Shown: piece after piece, positions 11,590 through 24,413 of the stretch | Position numbering within the stretch: position 1 is the first letter of the stretch | Layout of the letters: each line of letters starts with the position of its first letter | DNA from: Hydractinia symbiolongicarpus | Taxonomy: Eukaryota > Cnidaria > Hydrozoa > Anthoathecata > Hydractiniidae | Assembly: GCF_029227915.1 (NCBI RefSeq) | Contig: NC_079887.1 | Location: forward strand, 17,855,650 to 17,919,649 | Direction of reading: 5' to 3' | DNA length: 64,000 bases | Made by a program: the position numbers and the translations under genes | The notes under the pieces: model-generated | What the model was told of the DNA's origin: nothing | What the model saw: the letters and a program-made list of their open reading frames with translations, nothing else | Database searches by the model: none

Positions 11590-12529
11590 GGCCATTTTAC
11601 GGTCTTTAGAGGTCTGTAAGCGTAGTTGACGGTGTTATAAAGCCATGGCGCAATGGAAAACGACTTGGGAAGTCTTAGTCCATTGAGAGTGGAAAGATTA
11701 GACCAATGGTAACCTGCGCAGGCACGTGAAACCACGTGATTTACGTGTAAGGCTCTTTTTAGTCATCACAATGCCATATCACGGCGTTTAGAGGCCTGTG
11801 CGCATAGTTCACTGTGTTTTAAAGACATGGTGCAATGGAAAACGATTTGGGACGTCGTAGTCTATAGAGAGTGGCAAGGTTAGACCAATGGTAACCTGCG
11901 CAGGCACGTGAATCCACGTGATTTAAGTGAAAGGCCCTTACTAGCTGTCAAAAGGCCATTTTACGGTCTTTAGGGGTCTGTAAGCGTAGTCGACGGTGTT
12001 ATAAAGCCATGGCGCAAGGGAAAACGACTTGGGACGTCGTAGTCTAATGAGAGTTGAAGGACTAGACCAATGGTAACCTACGCAGGCACGTGGAATTACG
12101 TGATTTATGTGTAAGGCCTTTATTAGGCATCAAAATGCCATTTTACAGCGTTTAGAGGCCTGTAAGCGTAGTTGACGGTGTTATAAAGCCATGGCGCAAT
12201 GGAAAACGACTTGGGAAGTCGTAGTCCATTGAGAGTGGAGGGATTAGACGATTGGTAAACAGCGCAGGCACGTGGAACCACGTGCTTTACGTGTAAGGAT
12301 TTTATTAGACATCAAAAAGCCATATTACAGTGTTTAGAGGCCTGTGCGCGTAGTTGACTGTGTTTTAAAGACATGACGCAGTGGAAAACGATTTGGGACG
12401 TCGTAGTCCATTGACAGTGAAAGGATTAGACCAATGGTAACATGCGCAGGCACGTGAAACCACGTGATTTACGTGTAAGGCTTTTATAAAGTGTCAAAAG
12501 GCATATTACTGCCTTCAGAGGCCTGTAAG
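11590..12529. repeat. Copy of 3969-4908 at offset 7621
   Basis: About five monomers matching the middle of block P, including the TAGTCATCA, GCGCATAGTTCAC and GGAATTACGTG variants. It ends in the GGCCTGTAAG word where the second P copy begins at 12520, so this is the visible crossover point of the 12519-bp repeat. Confidence 0.85.
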
Positions 12530-15500
12530 CGTAGCTGACGGTGTTATAAAGCCATGGCGCAATGGAGAACGACTTGGGAAGTCTTAGTCCATTGAGAGTG
12601 GAAGGATTAGACCATTGTTAAATAGCGCAGGCATGTGGAACCACGTGCTTTACGTGTAAGGCCTTTATTAGGCATCAAAAGGCCATATTACAGTGTTTAG
12701 AGGCCTGTAAGCGTAGTTGACTGTGTTTTAAAGACATGACGCAGTGGAAAACAACTTGGGACGTCGTAGTCCATTGACAGTGAAAGGATTAGACCAATGG
12801 TAACCTGCGAAGGCACGTGGAACCACGTGAAGGCTTTTATTAAGCATCAAAAGGCCATATTACAGTCTTTACAGGCCTGTGCGCGTAGTTGACTGTGTTT
12901 TAAAGACTTGGCGCAATGGAAAAAGACTTGGTACGTCGTAGTCTAATGAGAGTTGAAGGACTAGACCAATGATAACCTGCACAGGCACGTGGAACTACGT
13001 GATTTATGTGTAAGGCCTTTATTAGGCAGCAAAAGGCCATTATACAGCGTTTAGAGGCCTGTAAGCGTAGTTGACTGTGTTTTAAAGACATGACGCAATG
13101 GAAAACAACTTAGGACGTCGTAGTCTATAGAGAGTGGAAAGATTAGACCAATGGTAACCTGCGCAGGCACGTGAAACCACGTGATATACGTGTAAGGCCT
13201 TTATTAGGTGTCAAAAGGCATATTACGGCCTTCAGAGGCCTGTAAGAGTAGTTGACGGTGTTATTAAGCCTAGGCGCAATGGAAAACTACTTGGTACGTC
13301 GTAGTCCATTGAGAGTGGAAGGATTAGACCAATGGTAGCCAGCGCAAACACGTGGAACCACGTGATTTATGTGTAAGGCCTTTATTAGGCAGCAAAAGGC
13401 CATATTACAGAGTTTAGAGGCCTGTAAGCGTAGTTGACTGTGTTTTAAAGACATGACGCAATGGAAAACGATTTGGGACGTCGTAGTCTATAGAGAGTGG
13501 AAAGATTAGACCAATGGTAACCTGCGCAGGCACGTGAAACCACGTAATTTACGTGTAAGGCTCCTTTTAGGCATCAAAATGCCATTTTACGGTCTTTAGA
13601 GGTCTGTAAGCGTAGTTGACGGTGTTATAAAGCCATGGCGCAATGGAAAACGACTTGGGAAGTCTTAGTCTATTGAGAGTGGAAGGATTAGACCATTGTT
13701 AAACAGCGCAGTCATGTGGAACCACGTGCTTTACGTGTAAGGCCTTTATTAGGCATCAAAAGGCCATATTACAGTGTTTAGAGGCCTGTAAGCGTAGTTG
13801 ACTGTGTTTTAAAGACATGACGCAGTGGAAAACAACTTGGGACGTCGTAGTCCATTGACAGTGAAAGGATTAGACCAATGGTAACCTGCGCAGGCACGTG
13901 AAACCACGTGATTTACGTGTAAGGCTCTTTTTAGGCATCAAAATGCCATATTACGGCGTTTAGAGGCCTTTGCGCGTAGTTCATTGCGTTTTAAAGACAT
14001 GGCGCAATGGATAACGATTTGGGACGTCGTAGTCTATAGAGAGTGGCAAGGTTAGACCAATGGTAACCTGCGCAGGCGCGTGAAACCACGTGATTTACGT
14101 GTAAGGCTTTTATTAAGTGTCAAAAGGCATATTACGGCCTTCAGAGGCCTGTAAGAGTAGTTGACGGTGTTATTAAGCCTAGGCGCAATGGAAAACGACT
14201 TGGTACGTCGTAGTCTGTTGATGGTGGAAGGATTAGACCAATGGTAACCAGCGCAAGCACGTGGAACCACGTGATTTATGTGTAAGGCCTTTATTAGGCA
14301 GCAAAAGGCCATATTACAGCGTTTAGAGGCCTGTAAGCGTAGTTGACTGTGTTTTAAAGACATGACGCAATGGAAAACGATTTGGGACGTCGTAGTCTAT
14401 AGAGAGTGGAAAGATTAGACCAATGGTAACCTGCGCAGGCACGTGAAACCACGTGATTTACGTGTAAGGCCTTTATTAGACATCAAAAAGCCATATTACA
14501 GTGTTTAGAGGCTTGTGCGCGTAGTTGACTGTGTTTTAAAGACATGACGCAGTGGAAAACGATTTGGGACTTCGTAGTGCGTTGAGAGTGTAAGGATTAG
14601 ACCAATGGTAACATGCACAGGCACGTGAAACCACGTGATTTACGTGTAAGGCTTTTATTAAGTGTCAAAAGGCATATTACGGCCTTCAGAGGCCTGTAAG
14701 AGTAGTTGACGGTGTTATTAAGGCTAGGCGCAATGGAAAACGACTTGGTACGTCTTAGTCTATTGATGGTGGAAGGATTAGACCAATGGTAACCAGCGCA
14801 AGCACGTGGAACCACGTGATTTAAGTGAAAGGCCCTTACTAGCTGTCAATGGCCATTTTACGGTCTTTAGAGGTCTGTAAGAGTAGTTGACGGTGTTATA
14901 ACGCCATGGCGCAATGGAAAACGACTTGGGAAGTCTTAGTCCATTGAGAGTGGAAGGATTAGACCATTGTTAAACAGTGCAGGCATGTGGAACCACGTGC
15001 TTTACGTGAAAGGCCATTATTAGACATCAAAAGGCCATATTACAGTGTTTAGAGGCCTGTAAGCGTAGTTGACTGTGTTTTAAAGACATGACGCAGTGGA
15101 AAACAACTTGGGACGTCGTAGTCCATTGACAGTGAAAGGATTAGACCAATGGTAACCTGCGAAGGCACGTGGAACCACGTGATTTACGTACAAGGCTTTT
15201 ATTAAGCATCAAAAGGCCATATTACAGTCTTTACAGGCCTGTGCGCGTAGTTGACTGTGTTTTAAAGACTTGGCGCAATGGAAAAAGACTTGGGACGTCG
15301 TAGTCTAATGAGAGTTGAAGGACTAGATCAATGGTAACCTGCGCAGGCACGTGGAACTACGTGATTTATGTGTAAGGCCTTTATTAGGCAGCAAAAGGCC
15401 ATATTACAGCGTTTAGAGGCCTGTAAGCGTAGTTGACTGTGTTTTAAAGACATGACGCAATGGAAAACAACTTGGGACGTCGTAGTCTATAGAGAGTGGA

Positions 15501-18281
15501 AAGATTAGACCAATGGTAACCTGCGCAGGCACGTGAAACCATGTGATTTACGTGTAAGGCTCCTTTTAGGCATCAAAATGCCATTTTACGGTCTTTAGAG
15601 GTCTGTAAGCGTAGTTGACGGTGTTATGAAGCCATGGCGCAATGGAAAACGACTTGGGAAGTCTTAGTCTATTGAGAGTGGAAGGATTAGACCATTGTTA
15701 AACAGCGCAGGCATGTGGAACCACGTGCTTTACGTGTAAGGCCTTTATTAGGCATCAAAAGGCCATATTACAGTGTTTAGAGGCCTGTAAGCGTAGTTGA
15801 CTGTGTTTTAAAGACATGACGCAGTGGAAAACAACTTGGGACGTCGTAGTCCATTGACAGTGAAAGGATTAGACCAATGGTAACCTGCGCAGGCACGTGA
15901 AACCACGTGATTTACGTGTAAGGCTCTTTTTAGGCATCAAAATGCCATATTACGGCGTTTAGAGGCCTTTGCGCGTAGTTCATTGCGTTTTAAAGACATG
16001 GCGCAATGGATAACGATTTGGGACGTCGTAGTCTATAGAGAGTGGCAAGGTTAGACCAATGGTAAGCTGCGCAGGCGCGTGAAACCACGTGATTTACGTG
16101 TAAGGCTTTTATTAAGTGTCAAAAGGCATATTACGGCCTTCAGAGGCCTGTAAGAGTAGTTGACGGTGTTATAAAGCCATGGCGCAATGGAAAACGACTT
16201 GGGAAGTCGTAGTCCATTGAGAGTGGAGGGATTAGACGAATGGTAAACAGCGCAGGCACGTGGAACCACGTGCTTTACGTGTAAGGATTTTATTAGACAT
16301 CAAAAAGCCATATTACAGTGTTTAGAGGCCTGTGCGCGTAGTTGACTGTGTTTTAAAGACATGACGCAGTGGAAAACGATTTGGGACTTCGTAGTGCGTT
16401 GAGAGTGTAAGGATTAGACCATTGTTAAACAGCGCAGGCATGTGGAACCACGTGCTTTACGTGTAAGGCTTTTTTTAGGCATCAAAATGCCATTTTACGG
16501 TCTTTAGAGGTCTGTAAGCGTAGTTGACGGTGTTATAAAGCCATGGCGCAATGGAAAACGACTTGGGAAGTCTTAGTCCATTGAGAGTGGAAAGATTAGA
16601 CCAATGGTAACCTGCGCAGGCACGTGAAACCACGTGATTTACGTGTAAGGCTCTTTTTAGTCATCAAAATGCCATATCACGGCGTTTAGAGGCCTGTGCG
16701 CATAGTTCACTGTGTTTTAAAGACATGGCGCAATGGAAAACGATTTGGGACGTCGTAGTCTATAGAGAGTGGCAAGGTTAGACCAATGGTAACCTGCGCA
16801 GGCACGTGAATCCACGTGATTTAAGTGAAAGGCCCTTACTAGCTGTCAAAAGGCCATTTTACGGTCTTTAGAGGTCTGTAAGCGTAGTTGACGGTGTTAT
16901 AAAGCCATGGCGCAATGGAAAACGACTTGGGACGTCGTAGTCTAATGAGAGTTGAAGGACTAGACCAATGGTAACCTACGCAGGCACGTGGAATTACGTG
17001 ATTTATGTGTAAGGCCTTTATTAGGCATCAAAATGCCATTTTACAGCGTTTAGAGGCCTGTAAGCGTAGTTGACGGTGTTATAAAGCCATGGCGCAATGG
17101 AAAACGACTTGGGAAGTCGTAGTCCATTGAGAGTGGAGGGATTAGACGATTGGTAAACAGCGCAGGCACGTGGAACCACGTGCTTTACGTGTAAGGATTT
17201 TATTAGACATCAAAAAGCCATATTACAGTGTTTAGAGGCCTGTGCGCGTAGTTGACTGTGTTTTAAAGACATGACGCAGTGGAAAACGATTTGGGACGTC
17301 GTAGTCCATTGACAGTGAAAGGATTAGACCAATGGTAACATGCGCAGGCACGTGAAACCACGTGATTTACGTGTAAGGCTTTTATTAAGTGTCAAAAGGC
17401 ATATTACTGCCTTCAGAGGCCTGTAAGAGTAGTTGACGGTGTTATTAAGCCTAGGCGCAATGGAAAACGACTTGGGAAGTCGTAGTCCATTGAGAGTGGA
17501 GGGATTAGACGAATGGTAAACAGCGCAGGCACATGGAACCACGTGCTTTACGTGTAAGGATTTTATTAGACATCAAAAAGCCATATTACAGTGTTTAGAG
17601 GCCTGTGCGCGTAGTTGACTGTGTTTTAAAGACATGACGCAGTGGAAAACAATTTGGGACTTCGTAGTGCGTTGAGAGTGTAAGGATTAGACCAATGGTA
17701 ACATGCGCAGGCACGTGAAACCACGTGATTTACGTGTAAGGCTTTTATAAAGTGTCAAAAGGCATATTACTGCCTTCAGAGGCCTGTAAGAGTAGTTGAC
17801 GGTGTTATTAAGCCTAGGCGCAATGGAAAACGACTTGGGAAGTCGTAGTCCATTGAGAGTGAAGGGATTAGACGAATGGTAAACAGCGCAGGCACGTGGA
17901 ACCACGTGCTTTAAGTGAAAGGCCCTTACTAGCTGTCAAAAGGCCATTTTACGGTCTTTAGAGGTCTGTAAGCGTAGTTGACTGTGTTTTAAAGACATGA
18001 CGCAGTGGAAAACAATTTGGGACTTCGTAGTGCGTTGAGAGTGTAAGGATTAGACCAATGGTAACATGCGCAGGCACGTGAAACCACGTGATTTACGTGT
18101 AAGGCCTTTATTAGGCATCAAAATGCCATTTTACGGTCTTTAGAGGTCTGTAAGCGTAGTTGACGGTGTTATAAAGCCATGGCGCAATGGAAAACGACTT
18201 AGGAAGTCTTAGTCCATTGAGAGTGGAAGGATTAGACCATTGTTAAACAGCGCAGGCACGTGGAACCACGTGCTTTAAGTG
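12520..18281. repeat. HOR block P, copy 3 (near-identical to 1-5762)
   Basis: Every landmark of 1-5762 reappears at offset 12519. The one difference I saw is GCAGTCATG at about 13710 where copy 1 has GCAGGCATG. Such similarity over 5.76 kb, next to divergent neighbouring monomers, indicates a very recent duplication, or an assembly duplication that would need excluding. Its 5' junction lies in GGCCTGTAAG after a segment like 5221-5270. Confidence 0.92.
12702..12873. repeat. 172-bp monomer with 10-bp deletion (copy 3 of 7)
   Basis: Same CCACGTGAAGGC junction as at 183-354, carried inside the second near-identical block P copy. Confidence 0.9.
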
Positions 18282-18325
18282 AAAGGCCCTTACTAGCTGT
18301 CAAAGGCCATTTTACGGTCTTTAGA

Positions 18326-18497
18326 GGTCTGTAAGCGTAGTTGAATGTGTTTTAAAGACATGACGCAGTGGAAAACAACTTGGGACGTCGTAGTCCATTG
18401 ACAGTGAAAGGATTAGACCAATGGTAACCTGCGAAGGCGCGTGGAACCACGTGAAGGCTTTTATTAAGCATCAAAAGGCCATATTACAGTCTTTACA
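18326..18497. repeat. 172-bp monomer with 10-bp deletion (copy 4 of 7)
   Basis: Shows the CCACGTGAAGGC junction and is 172 bp long. Here the preceding CACGTG is altered to GCGTGG (AAGGCGCGTGG). Confidence 0.88.
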
Positions 18498-19042
18498 GGC
18501 CTGTGCGCGTAGTTGACTGTGTTTTAAAGACTTGGCGCAATGGAAAAAGACTTGGTACGTCGTAGTCTAATGAGAGTTGAAGGACTAGACCAATGATAAC
18601 CTGCGCAGGCACGTGGAACTACGTGATTTATGTGTGAGGCCTTTATTAGGTGTCAAAAGGCATATTACGGCCTTCAGAGGCCTGTAAGAGTAGTTGACGG
18701 TGTTATTAAGCCTAGGCGCAATGGAAAACGACTTGGGAAGTCGTAGTCCATTGAGAGTGGAGGGATTAGACCAATGATAAACAGCGCAGGCACGTGGAAC
18801 CACGTGCTTTACGTGTAAGGCCTTTATTAGGCATCAAAAAGCCATATTACAGTGTTTAGAGGCCTGTGCGCGTAGTTGACTGTGTTTTAAAGACATGACG
18901 CAGTGGAAAACGATTTGGGACTTCGTAGTACATTGAGAGTGTAAGGATTAGACCAATGGTAACCTGCGCAGGCACGTAAAACCACGAGATTTACGTGTAA
19001 GGCTCTTTTTAGGCATCAAAATGCCATTTTACGGTCTTTAGA

Positions 19043-19214
19043 GGTCTGTAAGCGTAGTTGACGGTGTTATAAAGCCATGGCGCAATGGAAAACGACTTGG
19101 GAAGTCTTAGTCCATTGACAGTGAAAGGATTAGACCAATGATAACTTGCGAAGGCACGTGGAACCACGTGAAGGCTTTTATTAAGCATCAAAAGGCCATA
19201 TTACAGTCTTTACA
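19043..19214. repeat. 172-bp monomer with 10-bp deletion (copy 5 of 7)
   Basis: The back half matches the 183-354 class (CCACGTGAAGGC) but the front half is the TATAAAGCCATGG class, so this is a hybrid monomer. The crossover lies between AGTCTTAGTCC and GACAGTGAAAGG. Confidence 0.85.
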
Positions 19215-19684
19215 GGCCTGTGCGCGTAGTTGACTGTGTTTTAAAAGACTTGGCGCAATGGAAAAAGACTTGGGACGTCGTAGTCTAATGAGAGTTGAAG
19301 GACTAGACCAATGATAACCTGCGCAGGCACGTGGAACTACGTGATTTATGTGTAAGGCCTTTATTAGGCAGCAAAAGGCCATATTACAGCGTTTAGAGGC
19401 CTGTAAGCGTAGTTGACTGTGTTTTAAAGACATGACGCAATGGAAAACAACTTAGGACGTCGTAGTCTATAGAGAGTGGAAAGATTAGACCAATGGTAAC
19501 CTGCGCAGGCACGTGAAACCACGTGATTTACGTGTAAGGCTCTTTTTAGGCATCAAAATGCCATTTTACGGTCTTTAGAGGTCTGTAAGCGTAGTTGACA
19601 GTGTTATAAAGCCATGGCGCAATGGAAAACGACTTGGGAAGTCTTAGTCTATTGAGAGTGGAAGGATTAGACCATTGTTAAACA

Positions 19685-20750
19685 GCGCAGGCACGTGAAA
19701 CCACGTGATTTACGTGTAAGGCCTTTATTTGGTGTCAAAAGGCCATATTACAGTCTTAGGAGGCCTGTGCGCGTAGTTCACTGTGTTTTATAGACATGGC
19801 GCAATGGAAAACGACTTGGTACGTCGTAGTCTATTGATGGTGGAAGGATTAGACCAATGGTAACCAGCGCAAGCACGTGGAACCACGTGATTTAAGTTAA
19901 AGGCCCTTACTAGCTGTCAAAAGGCCATTTTACGGTCTTTAGAGGTCTGTAAGCGTAGTTGACGGTGTTATAAAGCCATGGCGCAGTGGAAAACGACTTG
20001 GGAAGTCTTAGTCCATTGAGAGTGGAAAGATTAGACCTATGGTAACCTGCGCAGGCACGTGAAACCACGTGACTTACGTGTAAGGCTCTTTTTAGTCATC
20101 AAAATGCCATATTACGGCGTTTAGAGGCCTGTGCGCGTAGTTCACTGTGTCTTAAAGACATGGCGCAATGGAAAACGATTTGGGACGTCGTAGTCTATAG
20201 AGAGTGGCAAGGTTAGACCAATGGTAACCTGCGCAGGCACGTGAAACCACGTGATTTACGTGTAAGGCCTTTATTAGGTGTCAAAAGGCCATATTACAGT
20301 CTTTACAGGCCTGTGCGGGTAGTTGACTGTGTTTTAAAGACTTGGCGCAATGGAAAAAGACTTGGGACGTCGTAGTCTAATGAGAGTTGAAGGACTAGAC
20401 CAATGGTAACCTACGCAGGCACGTGGAATTACGTGATTTATGTGTAAGGCCTTTATTAGGCAGCAAAAGGCCATATTACAGCGTTTAGAGGCCTGTAAGC
20501 GTAGTTGACTGTGTTTTAAAGACATGACGCAATGGAAAACAATTTGGGACGTCGTAGTCTATAGAGAGTGGAAAGATTAGACCAATGGTAACCTGCGCAG
20601 GCACGTGAAACCACGTGATTTACGTGTAAGGCTCTTTTTAGGCATCAAAATGCCATTTTACAATCTTTAGAGGTCTGTAAGCGTAGTTGACGCTGTTATA
20701 AAGCCATGGCGCAATGGAAAACGACTTGGGAAGTCTTAGTCCATTGAGAG
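19685..20750. repeat. Block S segment duplicated at 23143-24208 (period 3458 = 19 monomers)
   Basis: Shared private words are TTTATTTGGTG, TTTTATAGACATGG, AGACCTATGG, GTGACTTACGTG, GTGTCTTAAAGAC and TTTTACAATC. The offset is 3458, exactly 19 x 182, with no net indel. Confidence 0.85.
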
Positions 20751-21732
20751 TGGAAGGATTAGACCATTGTTAAACAGCGCAGGCATGTGGAACCACGTGC
20801 TTTACGTGTAAGGCCTTTATTAGGCATCAAAAGGCCATATTACAGTGCTTAGATGCCTGTAAGCGCAGTTGACTGTGTTTTAAAGACATGACGCAGTGGA
20901 AAACAACTTGGGACGTCGTAGTCCATTGACAGTGAAAGGATTAGACCAATGGTAACCTGCGAAGGCACGTGGAATTACGTGATTTATGTGTAAGGCCTTT
21001 ATTAGGCAGCAAAAGGCCATATTACAGCGTTTAGAGGCCTGTAAGCGTAGTTGACTGTGTTTTAAACACATGACGCAATGGAAAACAATTTGGGACATCG
21101 TAGTCTATAGAGAGTGGAAAGATTAGACCAATGGTAACCTGCACAGGCACGTGAAACCACGTGATTTACGTGTAAGGCTCTTTTTAGGCATCAAAATGCC
21201 ATTTTACAATCTTTAGAGGTCTGTAAGCGTAGTTGACGCTGTTATAAAGCCATGGCGCAATGGAAAACGACTTGGGAAGTCTTAGTCCATTGAGAGTGGA
21301 AGGATTAGACCATTGTTAAACAGCGCAGGCATGTGGAACCACGTGCTTTACGTGTAAGGCCTTTATTAGGCATCAAAAGGCCATATTACAGTGCTTAGAT
21401 GCCTGTAAGCGTAGTTGACTGTGTTTTAAAGACATGACGCAGTGGAAAACAACTTGGGACGTCGTAGTCCATTGACAGTGAAAGGATTAGACCAATGGTA
21501 CCCTGCGAAGGCACGTGGAATTACGTGATTTATGTGTAAGGCCTTTATTAGGCAGCAAAAGGCCATATTACAGCGTTTAGAGGCCTGTAAGCGTAGTTGA
21601 CTGTGTTTTAAACACATGACGCAATGGAAAACAATTTGGGACATCGTAGTCTATAGAGAGTGGAAAGATTAGACCAATGGTAACCTGCACAGGCACGTGA
21701 AACCACGTGATTTACGTGTAAGGCTCTTTTTA
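20640..21732. repeat. 546-bp (three-monomer) tandem duplication
   Basis: 20640-21186 and 21187-21732 share TTTTACAATC, GACGCTGTTATAAAG and GTGCTTAGATGCC. The period is 546 bp, exactly three monomers. Only a few point differences were seen, for example GTAACC against GTACCC near 21500. Confidence 0.85.
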
Positions 21733-23426
21733 GGCATCAAAATGCTATTTTACGGTCTTTAGAGGTCTGTAAGCGTAGTTGACGGTGTTATAAAGCCATG
21801 GCGCAATGGAAAACGACTTGGGAAGTCTTAGTCCATTGAGAGTGGAAGGATTAGACCATTTTTAAACAGCGCACGCATGTGGAACCACGTGCTTTACGTG
21901 TAAGGCCTTTATTAGGCATCAAAAGGCCATATTACAGTGTTTAGAGGCCTGTAAGCGTAGTTGACCGTGTTTTAAAGACATGGCGCAATGGATAACGATT
22001 TGGGACGTCGTAGTCTATAGAGAGTGGCAAGGTTAGACCAATAGTAACCTGCGCAGGCACGTGAAACCACGTGATTTACGTGTAAGGCCTTTATTTGGTG
22101 TCAAAAGGCCATATTACAGTCTTTAGAGGCCTGTGCGCGTAGTTCACTGTGTTTTATAGACATGGCGCAATGGAAAACGACTTGGTACGTCGTAGTCTAT
22201 TGATGGTGGAAGGATTAGACCAATGGTAACCAGCGCAAGCACGTGGAACCACGTGATTTAAGTTAAAGGCCCTTACTAGCTGTCAAAAGGCCATTTTACG
22301 GTCTTTAGAGGTCTGTAAGCGTAGTTGACGGTGTTATAAAGCCATGGCGCAATGGAAAACGACTTGGGAAGTCTTAGTCCATTGAGAGTGGAAGGATTAG
22401 ACCATTGTTAAACAGCGCAGGCATGTGGAACCACGTGCTTTACGTGTAAGGCCTTTATTAGGCATCAAAAGGCCATATTACAGTGCTTAGATGCCTGTAA
22501 GCGTAGTTGACTGTGTTTTAAAGACATGACGCAGTGGAAAACAACTTGGGACGTCGTAGTCCATTGACAGTGAAAGGATTAGACCAATGATACCCTGCGA
22601 AGGCACGTGGAATTACGTGATTTATGTGTAAGGCCTTTATTAGGCAGCAAAAGGCCATATTACAGCGTTTAGAGGCCTGTAAGCGTAGTTGACTGTGTTT
22701 TAAACACATGACGCAATGGAAAACAATTTGGGACATCGTAGTCTATAGAGAGTGGAAAGATTAGACCAATGGTAACCTGCACAGGCACGTGAAACCACGT
22801 GATTTACGTGTAAGGCTCTTTTTAGGCATCAAAATGCTATTTTACGGTCTTTAGAGGTCTGTAAGCGTAGTTGACGGTGTTATAAAGCCATGGCGCAATG
22901 GAAAACGACTTGGGAAGTCTTAGTCCATTGAGAGTGGAAGGATTAGACCATTTTTAAACAGCGCACGCATGTGGAACCACGTGCTTTACGTGTAAGGCCT
23001 TTATTAGGCATCAAAAGGCCATATTACAGTGTTTAGAGGCCTGTAAGCGTAGTTGACCGTGTTTTAAAGACATGGCGCAATGGATAACGATTTGGGACGT
23101 CGTAGTCTATAGAGAGTGGCAAGGTTAGACCAATAGTAACCTGCGCAGGCACGTGAAACCACGTGATTTACGTGTAAGGCCTTTATTTGGTGTCAAAAGG
23201 CCATATTACAGTCTTTAGAGGCCTGTGCGCGTAGTTCACTGTGTTTTATAGACATGGCGCAATGGAAAACGACTTGGTACGTCGTAGTCTATTGATGGTG
23301 GAAGGATTAGACCAATGGTAACCAGCGCAAGCACGTGGAACCACGTGATTTAAGTTAAAGGCCCTTACTAGCTGTCAAAAGGCCATTTTACGGTCTTTAG
23401 AGGTCTGTAAGCGTAGTTGACGGTGT
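21243..23426. repeat. 1092-bp (six-monomer) tandem duplication
   Basis: 21243-22334 and 22335-23426 match at offset 1092, exactly six monomers. Shared private words are GTGCTTAGATGCC, AAACACATGACGC, GGGACATCGTAG, ATGCTATTTTACGG and GCGCACGCATGTGG. Similarity continues for about 60 bp beyond the second copy. The 546-bp repeat is nested at its left edge. Confidence 0.87.
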
Positions 23427-24208
23427 TATAAAGCCATGGCGCAATGGAAAACGACTTGGGAAGTCTTAGTCCATTGAGAGTGGAAAGATTAGACCTATGG
23501 TAACCTGCGCAGGCACGTGAAACCACGTGACTTACGTGTAAGGCTCTTTTTAGTCATCAAAATGCCATATTACGGCGTTTAGAGGCCTGTGCGCGTAGTT
23601 CACTGTGTCTTAAAGACATGGCGCAATGGAAAACGATTTGGGACGTCGTAGTCTATAGAGAGTGGCAAGGTTAGACCAATGGTAACCTGCGCAGGCACGT
23701 GAAACCACGTGATTTACGTGTAAGGCCTTTATTAGGTGTCAAAAGGCCATATTACAGTCTTTACAGGCCTGTGCGGGTAGTTGACTGTGTTTTAAAGACT
23801 TGGCGCAATGGAAAAAGACTTGGGACGTCGTAGTCTAATGAGAGTTGAAGGACTAGACCAATGGTAACCTACGCAGGCACGTGGAATTACGTGATTTATG
23901 TGTAAGGCCTTTATTAGGCAGCAAAAGGCCATATTACAGCGTTTAGAGGCCTGTAAGCGTAGTTGACTGTGTTTTAAAGACATGACGCAATGGAAAACAA
24001 TTTGGGACGTCGTAGTCTATAGAGAGTGGAAAGATTAGACCAATGGTAACCTGCGCAGGCACGTGAAACCACGTGATTTACGTGTAAGGCTCTTTTTAGG
24101 CATCAAAATGCCATTTTACAATCTTTAGAGGTCTGTAAGCGTAGTTGACGCTGTTATAAAGCCATGGCGCAATGGAAAACGACTTAGGAAGTCTTAGTCC
24201 ATTGAGAG
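23143..24208. repeat. Second copy of 19685-20750
   Basis: Offset 3458 with the same private variants. At its right end it passes directly into a further partial copy: 24163-24440 repeats 23435-23712 at offset 728 (four monomers), seen from AGACCTATGG, GTGACTTACGTG and GTGTCTTAAAGAC occurring again. Confidence 0.85.
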
Positions 24209-24413
24209 TGGAAAGATTAGACCTATGGTAACCTGCGCAGGCACGTGAAACCACGTGACTTACGTGTAAGGCTCTTTTTAGTCATCAAAATGCCATATTA
24301 CGGCGTTTAGAGGCCTGTGCGCGTAGTTCACTGTGTCTTAAAGACATGGCGCAATGGAAAACGATTTGGGACGTCGTAGTCTATAGAGAGTGGCAAGGTT
24401 AGACCAATGGTAA

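Larger units (their letters stand above)
18282..19684. repeat. Block S, leading mosaic
   Basis: Seven to eight monomers joining the end of the second block P copy to the duplicated core of block S. It includes two 10-bp-deleted monomers (18326 and 19043) close together, which elsewhere occur only once per P-type block, and a 1-bp insertion (TTTTAAAAGACTTGG) near 19240. No non-satellite sequence is seen. Confidence 0.8.
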
